A stretch of DNA of 60,996 bases from Blautia sp. (GCA_021772055.1 JAETNR010000023.1:1-60996); one strand, 5' to 3'; counted from the stretch's first letter, positions 50,409 to 59,981 are shown. Notes: generated from the letters alone by a model not told the origin. Program-made: numbers and translations.

Positions 50409-51642
50409 TAGAAACTGTGAACTTCTTTTCGAGTATTTGAAGAGTATTCTGTTTGATTCTGCTATTGAAGAACTGGATGTGGAAAAACTGGATGAGCCGT
50501 ATCAGAAACTTGGACGGGGAATGCAGTTTTTGCAGCATGCTGTGGAGGAGATGCTGTCTTATTCCGCGGAGATATCCAAAGGAAATTTATCCGTGGAGAT
50601 TCCGCTCAGGGATAATTTTTTGTGTGTGAATCTGAAGAATATCCATGCAGATCTCAATCATCTGACCTGGCAGGCAAAGCAGGTGGCCTCAGGGGATTAT
50701 TCTCAGCAGGTTTCGTATCTTGGGGAATTTTCAGAGGCATTTAACAGGATGACTGTGCAGCTGAAGGAAAGGGAAGAACGTCTCCGTCAGGAGGCGATAA
50801 GACTTCGGAAGCGGGCAGACAGTATCGAGGCATACAATAAGCTTCTGATGAAAGTAGCCCGCGAACGGAAAGAACGGGTTTTTGTAGTAGATGCGGATAC
50901 CCGGAACGTGGTGTACTGCAATAAGAGCAAATGTGCAGGGGAACTGTTCAATTCCGCGTTTTGTGAAAACTGTGAGACAAAGAGACTCGGAAAAGAAGAA
51001 ATCCTGAAATGGGAAGGCCGTGTGCAGGAGGTCTGGGAGCTAAGGGAAAAAAGCGGAAAGTATCTGCGGATCAATTCCTATCCTGCAGAATGGCAGGGCA
51101 GGAATGCCTATGTTCATGTGGTGACTGACATTACGCGGGAAAAGCAGGAGGAAGAACTCCTGTCCAATAAAATGTATTTTGATCCCGGGACCTCTGTGCG
51201 AAATCGTTTGTTTTTTGAGGAATATATGGAGCGGATCCTTGCAGAAAAAAAGACAGCGACTCTGTGCTATATGGATGTGGATGATTTGAAATACGTCAAT
51301 GACCATTACGGACACCTGGAAGGTGACAATTATCTGAAAGAGTTTGCAGAAATGATTAAAAAGCATTTCCGACAAAATGATGTGATTGCCAGAATCGGAG
51401 GAGATGAGTTCTGCCTGATTCTTATGGGAAGCTTAAAGGAGCTGGCTTTAAAGAAACTGAGAATTGCCAGAGCGGAATTTCGAAAAGAACATACCAGGGA
51501 ATACCCCAGAAGTTTCAGCTATGGCGTTTATGAAATTAATGATGAGACAGGTGGAATGACCCTGGAAGAAATCATCCGGGAAGCAGATTCCAGGATGTAT
51601 CAATATAAAAGAAAATACAAAAAAAGAGGGAGAAAAACATGA
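50401..51642 (+). CDS. Diguanylate cyclase with HAMP-like region, PAS-like domain and GGDEF
   Basis: The protein has 413 residues. An N-terminal helical part with a HAMP-like segment (residues 45-125) is followed by a coiled coil and a PAS-like domain (about 155-245). That domain holds a cysteine cluster: Cys173, Cys178, Cys188 and Cys191 (CNKSKC...CENC), which may bind metal or act as a redox switch. The catalytic GGDEF motif (residues 333-337) has an RxxD I-site (Arg324, Asp327) before it. No transmembrane helix is seen. It should make c-di-GMP from GTP, with product inhibition. It is coupled to the V4R gene upstream and overlaps the next gene by 4 nt. Confidence 0.93.
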   Translation: MSDRNCELLFEYLKSILFDSAIEELDVEKLDEPYQKLGRGMQFLQHAVEEMLSYSAEISKGNLSVEIPLRDNFLCVNLKNIHADLNHLTWQAKQVASGDYSQQVSYLGEFSEAFNRMTVQLKEREERLRQEAIRLRKRADSIEAYNKLLMKVARERKERVFVVDADTRNVVYCNKSKCAGELFNSAFCENCETKRLGKEEILKWEGRVQEVWELREKSGKYLRINSYPAEWQGRNAYVHVVTDITREKQEEELLSNKMYFDPGTSVRNRLFFEEYMERILAEKKTATLCYMDVDDLKYVNDHYGHLEGDNYLKEFAEMIKKHFRQNDVIARIGGDEFCLILMGSLKELALKKLRIARAEFRKEHTREYPRSFSYGVYEINDETGGMTLEEIIREADSRMYQYKRKYKKRGRKT

Positions 51643-52409
51643 GAATTCTGATGATTCGTCACGGAGATCCGGACTATGAACATGATACATTAACAGAAAA
51701 AGGACACAGAGAGGCCGCTCTGCTGGCTGAAACTGCCGATAGACTGGGCTTAGGAACATGCTATATGTCCCCTCTCGGCAGGGCACAGCATACGGCAGCC
51801 TATTCCCTGAATAAGACCGGGAAGACGGCCAGGGTTTTAGACTGGCTCAGAGAGTTTCCCGCTTTTGTGGATATTAACCGGTCTGAGGAATTGCGCCTGG
51901 CTTATCCGGATACAACTGTAGAAAACGGCAGATATGAGAGCAGAATCGTCTGGGATATGGTTCCTTCCTATCTCTCCGCTCATCCGGAATACTGGACAGT
52001 GGACGGCTGGAGAAATTCGGAGGTGGCAAGATGCGGTGATGTAACCCGTGTTTATGATTCCCTTGTGAAAAACCTGGACGGATTCCTGGCGGAAGCAGGA
52101 TATGTGCGGGAAGGCGGCCACTATCGTGTGGAAAAGGAAAGCAGCGAAACGGTGACCTTTTTCTGCCATTTTGGAGTGACCTGTGCTATTCTATCACATT
52201 TGTGGAATGTTTCTCCCTTTATCCTGTGGCATACCGCTGCCCTGGCGCCTACTTCAGTTACGGAAGTGGTAACAGAGGAGCGGGAACAGGGAATCGCCTG
52301 TTTCCGGGGACTTCGTACAGGCGATATTTCCCACTTGTATGCAGGCGGGGAGGAACCCTCCTTTGCATGCAGATTTTGTGAAACCTACAGCAGCTCTGAG
52401 AGACATTGA
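51639..52409 (+). CDS. Histidine phosphatase-superfamily protein
   Basis: The protein has 256 residues. It starts MRILMIRHGDPDYEHDTLTE: the RHG motif with phosphoacceptor His8. A second His in FFCHFGVTCAIL completes the pocket. It resembles phosphoglycerate-mutase-like phosphatases, substrate unknown. It overlaps the GGDEF gene by 4 nt (ATGA), so it is translated with the signalling genes. A role in dephosphorylating a metabolite in the same pathway is possible. Confidence 0.88.
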   Translation: MRILMIRHGDPDYEHDTLTEKGHREAALLAETADRLGLGTCYMSPLGRAQHTAAYSLNKTGKTARVLDWLREFPAFVDINRSEELRLAYPDTTVENGRYESRIVWDMVPSYLSAHPEYWTVDGWRNSEVARCGDVTRVYDSLVKNLDGFLAEAGYVREGGHYRVEKESSETVTFFCHFGVTCAILSHLWNVSPFILWHTAALAPTSVTEVVTEEREQGIACFRGLRTGDISHLYAGGEEPSFACRFCETYSSSERH

Positions 52410-52454
52410 GTAATCATAACTCCTGATTTATAGTAATTATATTAATATATGTAT

Positions 52455-52483
52455 TTGATTATAACAGAACCCTTCATTATAAT
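52455..52483 (+). promoter_or_regulatory. aspA promoter
   Basis: TTGATT (52455-52460), a 17-bp spacer and TATAAT (52478-52483). The start would be about 80 nt before the aspA ATG. Confidence 0.75.
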
Positions 52484-52570
52484 GAGAACAGCTAAAAAGC
52501 AGGCGGTATGATAAAACAGAAAGAACCGCAATAAAGAACGAAGAGAACGAATTAATGGAGGATCATTACA

Positions 52571-54013
52571 ATGGAGAAGTCAAAAACAGATTATCGTGTG
52601 GAAAAGGATTCTATCGGTACCAAGGATGTGCCGGAGGATGTGTACTATGGGGTACAGTCCCTTCGTGCAGCAGAAAACTTTCACATTACCGGACTGAATA
52701 TGCATCCGGAGATCATCAACAGCCTTGCATATATCAAGAAAGCAGCAGCCATCACCAACTGTGAGATCGGGATTCTGGACAAAAAGCGTGCCCAGGCGAT
52801 CGTACAGGCATGTGATGAAATTCTGGCCGGAAAATTCCACGAGGATTTTATTGTAGACCCGATTCAGGGAGGTGCAGGAACTTCCTTAAATATGAATGCC
52901 AACGAAGTTATTGCTAACCGTGCGATTGAGATCCTGGGAGGACATAAGGGAGATTACTCCATTGTAAACCCCAATGACCATGTAAACTGCGGCCAGTCTA
53001 CCAACGACGTAATTCCTACAGCAGGAAAGATGACTTCTCTTCGTCTTCTGAAGAATTTGAAAAAAGAACTTCTTCGTTTACATAAAGCTCTCTGTGCAAA
53101 AGCAGAAGAATTTGACCATGTAATTAAAATGGGCCGTACCCAGATGCAGGATGCAGTTCCCATCCGTCTGGGACAGGAATTCCATGCATATTCTGTTGCC
53201 ATTATGCGTGACATCCGCCGTATGGATAAAGCCATGGACGAAATGCGCAGCCTGAATATGGGCGGTACTGCAGTAGGAACCGGAGTAAACGCAGATGAAA
53301 CTTATTTAAGAAGAATTGTGCCGAACCTGGTGGAAGTATCGGACATGGATTTCGTACAGGCATTTGACCTGATTGATGCAACCCAGAATCTGGATCCCTT
53401 CGTGGCTGTTTCCGGTGCAATCAAGGCCTGTGCAGTCACTTTATCCAAGATTGCCAATGACCTTCGCCTGATGTCTTCCGGTCCGAGAGCAGGATTTGGG
53501 GAGATTAACCTTCCTGCAAAACAGAACGGCTCCTCCATTATGCCGGGCAAAGTAAATCCGGTTATCCCGGAGGTTGTAAACCAGGTTGCTTTTAATATTA
53601 TCGGAAATGACGTGACCATCACTATGGCAGCAGAGGCCGGCCAGCTGGAGCTGAATGCTTTTGAGCCTATTGTATTTTACTGTATGTTCCAGTCCATTGA
53701 CACCCTGGCCTATGCAGTGCAGACCTTTGTGGACAACTGTGTATCCGGTATTACTGCTAATGAAACACGCTGTCGTTATCTGGTAGAAAACAGTGTAGGT
53801 ATCATCACTGCCATTTGTCCTCATGTGGGATATCAGAAAGCAGCAGATATCGCGAAAAAGGCTTTGAAGACAGGAGAGTCCGTTCGTTCCCTGATCCTTG
53901 AGGAAAAACTTCTTACAGATGATGAACTGGACCGTATCCTGGATCCTGTAAGCATGACAGAGCCGGGAATTTACGGAAAAGATATTTTGTTAAAGAAAAC
54001 AGAAGAAAAATAA
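52571..54013 (+). CDS. aspA: Aspartate ammonia-lyase
   Basis: The protein has 480 residues. It converts aspartate to fumarate plus ammonia. Fumarase/aspartase superfamily blocks: NANEVIANRAIEILGG, DHVNCGQSTNDVIPTA, KMGRTQMQDAVPIRLGQEFH and the SS-loop GSSIMPGKVNPVIPEVVNQV. The start DYRVEKDSIGTKDVPEDVYY is typical of aspartase rather than FumC. ATG 52571 follows AATGGAGGATCATTACA. Its 3' hairpin overlaps the tail of the convergent LysR gene. Confidence 0.95.
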   Translation: MEKSKTDYRVEKDSIGTKDVPEDVYYGVQSLRAAENFHITGLNMHPEIINSLAYIKKAAAITNCEIGILDKKRAQAIVQACDEILAGKFHEDFIVDPIQGGAGTSLNMNANEVIANRAIEILGGHKGDYSIVNPNDHVNCGQSTNDVIPTAGKMTSLRLLKNLKKELLRLHKALCAKAEEFDHVIKMGRTQMQDAVPIRLGQEFHAYSVAIMRDIRRMDKAMDEMRSLNMGGTAVGTGVNADETYLRRIVPNLVEVSDMDFVQAFDLIDATQNLDPFVAVSGAIKACAVTLSKIANDLRLMSSGPRAGFGEINLPAKQNGSSIMPGKVNPVIPEVVNQVAFNIIGNDVTITMAAEAGQLELNAFEPIVFYCMFQSIDTLAYAVQTFVDNCVSGITANETRCRYLVENSVGIITAICPHVGYQKAADIAKKALKTGESVRSLILEEKLLTDDELDRILDPVSMTEPGIYGKDILLKKTEEK

Positions 54014-54022
54014 TCCGCACAG

Positions 54023-54055
54023 GGCTTGCAGAAAGGCTTTAGTCTTTTGCAAGCC
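54023..54055. terminator. Shared hairpin of convergent aspA and lysR genes
   Basis: An 8-bp stem GGCTTGCA/TGCAAGCC (54023-54030, 54048-54055) has extra A-T pairs inside. It overlaps the last codons of the LysR gene. There is no clear T-tract on either side. Confidence 0.55.
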
Positions 54056-54974
54056 TGAGGAATTCTTCCATAGCACGGCTGAAGCAGCGGCCCTTTTTCC
54101 AGTAAAAAAAGAGATTCCGGCCGCTGCTTTCTCCTGCAAGCTTATAGTATATTACGTGAGGGTTGTCCGGAGTCCTGGTGATCAGCGTATCGCTTATAAA
54201 GGAAATTCCAAGGCCCTGACAGGTAATATTGTAGGCAGTCTGCTGCTGATCCAGCTCAAAAAGAACATCCGGGACAAAGTTATGTAAATGACAGAGATCC
54301 ATGGCTCTTTTGCCTGTATCGTTTTCCGGCTTCAATACAATAAAGGGTTCCCTTTGGAAACATTCCAGAGGAACATCCGGGACCTCATCTGTTAAATAGG
54401 TCCCGCTTTTTATGTCCTCTGCACAGAGCTGGAATGTCTCAAGCTTTTCATTGACTGCAAAGGATCTGGGAACTGCAAGAAGAAGATGCTCCTCTTTGTA
54501 GATACAGGAGTCAAAAATATCAGAATCCAGAAGGCAGTTGTCCAGGACAAGATCAACCCTGCCGTTCTGTAACAGCTTTTCTAATTCTGCAGTGCTTTCT
54601 TCTACAAGAACAAGCTTCACCAGAGGATACTTTCTGGTAAAACGTCCCATAAGCTGTGGGAGAATCCAGGAGGAAAAAAGGCTGCTTCCTCCCAGAATCA
54701 GGCTTCCGGTCTTCAGATCGCCCCAGTTGTTTACAAAGTCAGCAAATTCATTCTGCGCTGCAAAAATGGATTCCACAGCCAGGATGTATTTTTGGCCGCA
54801 TTCAGTCAGACCAAGGGGTTTGGTGCTTCTGTCAAAGATGGGATAGCCGATCTTTTTTTCAATGCGCTTTACGGTTGCGCTAAGAGATGGCTGGGAAATA
54901 AACAGGTTTTGTGCGGCTTTGGTAAAGCTTTTTTCTTTATATACTTCGTATACATACTCCATTCCCTGAAACAT
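54039..54974 (-). CDS. LysR-family transcriptional regulator
   Basis: The protein has 311 residues. The N-terminus is MFQGMEYVYEVYKEKSFTKA, then AAQNLFISQPSLSATVKRIE, a typical LysR HTH. The effector domain follows (LKTGSLILGGSSLFSSWILP, DLVLDNCLL). ATG 54974 follows AAAGAGGAGAAAACAC. It is convergent with aspA and divergent from the MATE gene at 55213, a likely target. The inducer is unknown. Confidence 0.93.
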   Translation of the reverse strand: MFQGMEYVYEVYKEKSFTKAAQNLFISQPSLSATVKRIEKKIGYPIFDRSTKPLGLTECGQKYILAVESIFAAQNEFADFVNNWGDLKTGSLILGGSSLFSSWILPQLMGRFTRKYPLVKLVLVEESTAELEKLLQNGRVDLVLDNCLLDSDIFDSCIYKEEHLLLAVPRSFAVNEKLETFQLCAEDIKSGTYLTDEVPDVPLECFQREPFIVLKPENDTGKRAMDLCHLHNFVPDVLFELDQQQTAYNITCQGLGISFISDTLITRTPDNPHVIYYKLAGESSGRNLFFYWKKGRCFSRAMEEFLRLAKD

Positions 54975-55212
54975 GTGTTTTCTCCTCTTTTGAATTGATA
55001 CTCATTATTATAGTAAACGGAAAGAAGATAGTCAAATGGATACGTAAGATGGGAGACATTCGCGATGAAAACAGTAATGACAGGCCTTATGGGGAAAAAT
55101 AGGGAAAGCGAAAGAAAATTGGAAAAAGGGGTGCATATTTTTGCATTATCATGTATAATGATGTCTTGACGAATAAACGGCCTTTTAGAATCTGAATAAT
55201 GGGGGAGAGGAA

Positions 55213-56589
55213 ATGAATTTATTGAAGAAGCTGTTTGCTCCCGTGGACATGACTTTTGGAAGACCATGGGAGAAGATACTGCTGTTTACAGTTCCGATGC
55301 TGTTAGGGAATATTGCTCAGCAGCTTTACAATACTGTAGATAGTGTGGTAGTTGGAAAATATGTGGGTGATAATGCACTTGCCGCGGTTGGAAGTGCGGG
55401 ACCGATCCTGAATCTTCTGATCGTATTATTTGTGGGAATCAGTATGGGAGCCAGCATTGTGGTTTCTCAGTATTTTGGGGCGAAGGACAGGGAGGCTTTA
55501 TCGCATTCTATCGGAAATTGCATCGTGCTTACCATTATTGCATCTGTGATGGTAATGGCGGCAGGCGTGATCGTTGCAAGACCGCTTCTGGTTTTTTTAA
55601 AAACTCCGGAAAGTATTCTGGACTGGTGTACCTCTTATCTGCATACCATATTTATCGGCAGTGTGGGAGTGGCGTTTTATAATATCTTAAGCGGTGTTTT
55701 AAGGGGACTGGGAGATTCCGTTTCTGCGCTGGTTTACCTGGTGATAGCAAGTGTATTGAATATTGTTCTGGATCTGGTGTTTGTTGTGAATTTTCATATG
55801 GGAGTGCAGGGAGTTGCACTGGCGACGGTGATCGCCCAGGCGATTTCCGCGGTTCTTTGCGGATGGAAGCTTTACCGTATGAAGAATCTTTTTGATCTGA
55901 AGAAGGAGTATATCTGCTGGAATAAGAAATATGCCATGAATATCATACGCCTCGGGCTTCCTTCCGGGATTACCCAGGCAATTATGTCCATGTCCATGAT
56001 CGTGGTACAGTCTCTGACCAACAGTTTTGGAGAACAGTTTATTGCGGCAAACGTTATTGTTATGCGTGTAGACGGATTTGCCATGCTTCCTAATTTTTCT
56101 TTTGGAACAGCCATGACGACCTTCGCCGGGCAGAATGTGGGCGCCGGGGCTTATGACCGTGTAAGCAAAGGGGCGAAGCAGGGAACCGTCCTGGCAGTGG
56201 GAGTTTCCGCGGTGATCACAGGCCTGATCCTTATTTTCGGCCGGGGACTTATGGGAATCTTCACCAATACACCGGAGCTGGTGGATCTGAGTATGCAGAT
56301 GATGCAGATCCTGGCTGTAGGCTATATTGCAATGGCTGTTCTGCAGAGCCTGTCAGGCGTTATGCGGGGCGCAGGCGACACGATGACACCTATGTGGATC
56401 TCTATTTTGCAGACAGTAATCATTCGTGTCCCCCTGGCGTACGGCATGTGCTATTTTACCAGGACGCCGGAACTGCCGAACGGAAGACAGGAATGTATTT
56501 TCATTTCATTATTGATTGCCTGGCTTATAGGAACGGCGGTCACAGGGATTGCTTATGCAAGGGGCAAGTGGAGGAAACGGGCGCTTTAA
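55213..56589 (+). CDS. MATE-family efflux transporter
   Basis: The protein has 458 residues and about 12 membrane helices. It starts with an N-terminal PWEKILLFTVPMLLGNIAQQ, QLYNTVDSVVVGKYVGDNAL, then NILSGVLRGLGDSVSALVYL, and the equivalent second half (VLQSLSGVMRGAGDTMTPMW). This is the DinF/NorM-type multidrug and toxin extrusion fold, using Na+ or H+ to export substrates. It is of the large MATE group of Firmicutes. The ATG follows GGGGGAGAGGAA. It is divergent from the LysR gene. Confidence 0.95.
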   Translation: MNLLKKLFAPVDMTFGRPWEKILLFTVPMLLGNIAQQLYNTVDSVVVGKYVGDNALAAVGSAGPILNLLIVLFVGISMGASIVVSQYFGAKDREALSHSIGNCIVLTIIASVMVMAAGVIVARPLLVFLKTPESILDWCTSYLHTIFIGSVGVAFYNILSGVLRGLGDSVSALVYLVIASVLNIVLDLVFVVNFHMGVQGVALATVIAQAISAVLCGWKLYRMKNLFDLKKEYICWNKKYAMNIIRLGLPSGITQAIMSMSMIVVQSLTNSFGEQFIAANVIVMRVDGFAMLPNFSFGTAMTTFAGQNVGAGAYDRVSKGAKQGTVLAVGVSAVITGLILIFGRGLMGIFTNTPELVDLSMQMMQILAVGYIAMAVLQSLSGVMRGAGDTMTPMWISILQTVIIRVPLAYGMCYFTRTPELPNGRQECIFISLLIAWLIGTAVTGIAYARGKWRKRAL

Positions 56590-56610
56590 AGAGCCGGGAT
56601 GGCAATTAAG

Positions 56611-56668
56611 AAAAGGTGTGCAGCTTTTGGATCGCATTTGGCAATCGGAAGGCTGCACACCTTTTTTA
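56611..56668. terminator. Bidirectional terminator between MATE and GH genes
   Basis: A 14-bp perfect stem (56611-56624 with 56652-56665) contains AGGTGTGCAGC/GCTGCACACCT and ends in T6. It serves both convergent genes; the stop of the minus-strand glycosidase gene is at 56666. Confidence 0.92.
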
Positions 56669-58342
56669 ATTCGTATTTAACACTTTGATATGCAGTACCC
56701 AATCCTCCTCATCCGGTGACTGAAAGAATATGGTACCGGAATTGAACTGCCCTGTTTTTTTAACATTTCCTGAACGTGGATTAAACCACTCATAAACAGC
56801 TGCAGGCAAAGAAAGCTCTGCATCACCGCCGAAAGGAAAATAAATAAGATATTCTTTACTCTTCTCAGCCAGTGTACATGTTAGCTTATTGCTCTTTACC
56901 CACGAGTTTTCAGGACTCATACGCCGAAATTCCACATTTTTTTCTACATAGTCATATAAGATTTTTAAGTATTTATAAATGGGTGGAATATCATTAAGAT
57001 TAAATTTCTCACTTTCAATCATTGTTGTACCATTCATAAGACCAAAATGCCGGTCAAAGCGGGACATGGCGTAACCGCTTGTCAGCCCGACCCAATACAT
57101 ACGGCGTTCTAAATGGTAATTGTTTCTGTTGGAGCAATCCATCTCACCGATTACCATAGGCCGGTGATACTGCCAATGCTGTATCCCTTCCAAATTCATT
57201 GCTTTGTAATACTGATTTTCATCATCCCTGGGATAGTTGCGCGGATCCTGGGTAAGGATGAAGTCATTTCCTCTTTCAGACACCATCAGCGGGTGATGGG
57301 TGGTATCACCAAGAGTGCACAGTCGATGATAGGGGTCATATGTGCGGATGAAGCCTGACCAGTAGTTCATCCATGCTGCAATTTTCTCAACGGGAAGGAG
57401 CGCATTGGGAAGAAGATTATGAGGCAGCACGGCAAGATTGGCATTTTCTGCTCCAACTTCCCAGCAAATGTTCCAGTAACATGCCAGGCGCGCCAGGGTA
57501 TAACGAAGGTACCGACCAAGATACAATTTTGACAGCTCGTTGTCAGGATCAAACAGATTATGCCAGCCGATATCGCCCACAGAATCAGTGTCAAGCCATC
57601 CCCCGTTTTTTTTGTTGTAAGGGTGATTGCTCCATTCACGGGGCCGAACCAGTGAATTATCGTATAGAAGCTCAAAGACATAGAATAGTCCTTTTTTCTT
57701 GGCGTATTGTATGGTGCGCTCCCATCGCCTGTAGAAATCTAAATTAAAGCGCTCCTTATCTATTTTGTTCTTTTCAGAATCTATAACTTTCCATGGCCAG
57801 ATAAAGGAAGTATCGGTTACCGAGGTCTGGCGTGCATATAATTCACTCATTCCGATGAGCATATTTACTTTATGTTCTGACAGTATATCAATATATTTTT
57901 CAAAATCCTTTTCGCTTGGCTGCCGGAAATCCAAATCCTCATAATCAGAGCTGGAGCAGGCAGGATGAGGAAGCCAGCCTTCATTGATGATCAGCTGCGC
58001 ACTGCCGTCTTCACGGCTGAACCAGTTGGGAAATTCGGGATGAACGCACAGAGGGCCCTGGGAAACAGGTTCCGTGCACTGGAACTCTCCGGTTAAGCCG
58101 TCTAATGCAGAAAGGTTTGCAATTGTTACAAATGACCATTTTCCCTCGTGCATTGGTGCGAAACGAATGCGCCAGATATGCCGGCTGTTTTCAATGCCAT
58201 CATAAAATCCGTCAATTTTATATACTTCTGAGCCGGCGGTAGTAAAAATAGCCTGCAGGTGAACGTCAAGAAACGGATTTTCAAAAAAACCTTCTACAGG
58301 ACGGGAAAATTCAAAAACTTCCCATTTGGGGATTTTCTCCAT
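56666..58342 (-). CDS. DUF5060/DUF4038-like glycoside hydrolase
   Basis: The protein has 558 residues. An N-terminal immunoglobulin-like DUF5060 module (VFEFSRPVEGFFENPFLDVH, IWRIRFAPMHEGKWSF, residues about 8-90) precedes a TIM-barrel-like middle of the DUF4038/apiosidase type (WICWEVGAENANL, VIGEMDCSNRNNYH hold candidate catalytic Glu residues). A C-terminal beta domain ends EEDWVLHIKVL. It probably cleaves a plant or host glycan in the cytoplasm, as no signal peptide is seen. It is divergent from the sugar-binding-protein gene. The ATG follows AAGGAGGTCTGCCTT. Confidence 0.8.
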   Translation of the reverse strand: MEKIPKWEVFEFSRPVEGFFENPFLDVHLQAIFTTAGSEVYKIDGFYDGIENSRHIWRIRFAPMHEGKWSFVTIANLSALDGLTGEFQCTEPVSQGPLCVHPEFPNWFSREDGSAQLIINEGWLPHPACSSSDYEDLDFRQPSEKDFEKYIDILSEHKVNMLIGMSELYARQTSVTDTSFIWPWKVIDSEKNKIDKERFNLDFYRRWERTIQYAKKKGLFYVFELLYDNSLVRPREWSNHPYNKKNGGWLDTDSVGDIGWHNLFDPDNELSKLYLGRYLRYTLARLACYWNICWEVGAENANLAVLPHNLLPNALLPVEKIAAWMNYWSGFIRTYDPYHRLCTLGDTTHHPLMVSERGNDFILTQDPRNYPRDDENQYYKAMNLEGIQHWQYHRPMVIGEMDCSNRNNYHLERRMYWVGLTSGYAMSRFDRHFGLMNGTTMIESEKFNLNDIPPIYKYLKILYDYVEKNVEFRRMSPENSWVKSNKLTCTLAEKSKEYLIYFPFGGDAELSLPAAVYEWFNPRSGNVKKTGQFNSGTIFFQSPDEEDWVLHIKVLNTN

Positions 58343-58416
58343 AAGGCAGACCTCCTTAAATGAATGTAATTTATGGAAATAGATATATTGTATATTTCCT
58401 ATTTTAACATACTTGC

Positions 58417-58422
58417 TATAAT
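58417..58422 (+). promoter_or_regulatory. Probable -10 of the sugar-transporter operon
   Basis: TATAAT, preceded by TTGC, lies 149 nt before the binding-protein ATG. There is no good -35 at 16-18 bp, consistent with a positive regulator binding at the repeats nearby. Confidence 0.45.
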
Positions 58423-58441
58423 GTCATAGGCTCTATTTTTT

Positions 58442-58486
58442 TTGATAATGTCTATTTTTTTTACGAAAAAAAGTGAACATTATCAA
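58442..58486. promoter_or_regulatory. Inverted operator-like repeats in the control region
   Basis: TTGATAATGT (58442-58451) and ACATTATCAA (58477-58486) are perfect inverted copies. The A/T-tracts between them can also pair. A third, direct ATAATGTC lies at 58418-58425. The group probably binds a regulator of the divergent glycosidase and transporter genes, or forms a leader RNA hairpin. Confidence 0.6.
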
Positions 58487-58571
58487 TAAAATTACTATCT
58501 ATAATTCTGAAGGAAATGGAGTTAAGATAAGCATACAAAAGCAAACAAAAGTACAAAAGGAGGAACTGAAA

Positions 58572-59888
58572 ATGAAAAAAAGCACGTTAAAAGCATTGGC
58601 ACTGGGTATGGCAATGGCAATGACAACTCTGGCATCGGGAAGTGTGTCAGTTTTGGCAGAAGAGGCAGTTACGGATACTACTTCTGAAAAGAATTTTAAA
58701 ATTCTTGCCATCTGGCCGGAGGATAGTGCAGAAGGTAAAATCCTGATCGGTTTGACAGAGCAGTACATTGCAGAGGTTAATCCTAATTTTTCGTATGAAT
58801 ATGAGTATGTTCCGTCAGCTGATGTAATTGCGAAGGTATCTACTCTTGTAGCGTCTAATGATTTACCGGATTTATTTGCATATGCGTACGGGCAGCCGAT
58901 TCAGGATCTGATCTCAGCAAATAAGTTAGTGAATATTTCGGAAGCGCTTGAGACACTTGGATGTTCTGAGTACATTAATGATGCTGCAAAAGATTCATTA
59001 CTTTCCCTTTCAAATGCAGAAGAGCTGTATTGCCTTCCCTATGGTATGAATATTGAAGGATTCTGGTACAATAAAAAAGTTTTTGAGGGAGCAGGGGTGT
59101 CTGTTCCAAACACATGGGATGAATTAATAGGGGTATGCGATCAGCTCATTGAAAAAGGAATCCAGCCTATTGCAGTAGGCGGTGCAGACAGATGGCCGGC
59201 AACGCGCCTTGTAAGTGCATATGCATATCGTACAATGGGAGCTGATGCAGTTAAGAAGGCAAGCTACGGTGAAATGAGATTTGATGAAGAGGGATTTGTG
59301 AAAGCGGCATCCATGATTGCGGATATGGCAGAAAAGAAATATTTTGGTGAAGGTTCCGTAACCGTTGACAATACTACTGCAGAAAGTATGCTGCTGAATG
59401 GTCAGTGTGCAATGCTGTACGACGGAAGCTGGTTTACATCTTCTATTACGAATGAAGAGATGAATCCGGATGGAGAAGAAAATATTGGCTTTATGGGAGT
59501 TCCTGTTGTTGATGAAACTGTAAGTGCTGCCACTGAACTTCCTACAAACTGCGGTAATCCGTTTGTATTATCTGCAGACAAATATGATGCAGCAACAGCA
59601 GGCTGGCTGCAATATTATATTACAAATGTAGGAAATTACGCAATGTCAGGCTTTCAGTCATTGAGGGGATATACCTATACCACAGAGTCGGATGAGCTAA
59701 GCCCAATCGTTCAGGAAGTTGTAGACACAATTAACTCTGCAACATCATCTACTGCATGGTGGGAAGCATATATGGATACGGAAACCAAGGTTACAGCAAT
59801 GAATAACATTCAGCTTGTACTTAGCGGTGATATGGACGGAGCAGGATACTGCAATTCTATTCAGGAAACATATGATTTGAACCACTAA
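58572..59888 (+). CDS. Sugar ABC transporter substrate-binding protein (family 1)
   Basis: The protein has 438 residues. The N-terminal signal sequence (KKSTLKALALGMAMAMTTLA) is followed by SVLAEEAV, then the SBP family 1 lobes: KILAIWPEDSAEGKILIGLT, YNKKVFEGAGVSVPNTWDEL, CAMLYDGSWFTSS and TELPTNCGNPFVLSADKYD. It binds an oligosaccharide outside the cell and delivers it to the permease. The ATG at 58572 follows AAAAGGAGGAACTGAAA; an upstream frame reaching 58473 overlaps the repeats and is rejected. A hairpin separates it from the permease gene. Confidence 0.93.
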   Translation: MKKSTLKALALGMAMAMTTLASGSVSVLAEEAVTDTTSEKNFKILAIWPEDSAEGKILIGLTEQYIAEVNPNFSYEYEYVPSADVIAKVSTLVASNDLPDLFAYAYGQPIQDLISANKLVNISEALETLGCSEYINDAAKDSLLSLSNAEELYCLPYGMNIEGFWYNKKVFEGAGVSVPNTWDELIGVCDQLIEKGIQPIAVGGADRWPATRLVSAYAYRTMGADAVKKASYGEMRFDEEGFVKAASMIADMAEKKYFGEGSVTVDNTTAESMLLNGQCAMLYDGSWFTSSITNEEMNPDGEENIGFMGVPVVDETVSAATELPTNCGNPFVLSADKYDAATAGWLQYYITNVGNYAMSGFQSLRGYTYTTESDELSPIVQEVVDTINSATSSTAWWEAYMDTETKVTAMNNIQLVLSGDMDGAGYCNSIQETYDLNH

Positions 59889-59929
59889 AGTAAAAGTTTT
59901 TTCATTCATGAACTGTCGGACATAATAGA

Positions 59930-59981
59930 GAGGGTATTGAAAGCAATGGCGAAAATGGCGTCAGATACTTTTAATACCCTC
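59930..59981 (+). terminator. Intercistronic hairpin between binding protein and permease
   Basis: The arms GAGGGTATTGAAAG (59930-59943) and CTTTTAATACCCTC (59968-59981) pair over 14 positions with one mismatch. There is no T-tract, so it would stabilise or partly terminate the message, leaving more binding protein than permease. Confidence 0.7.
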
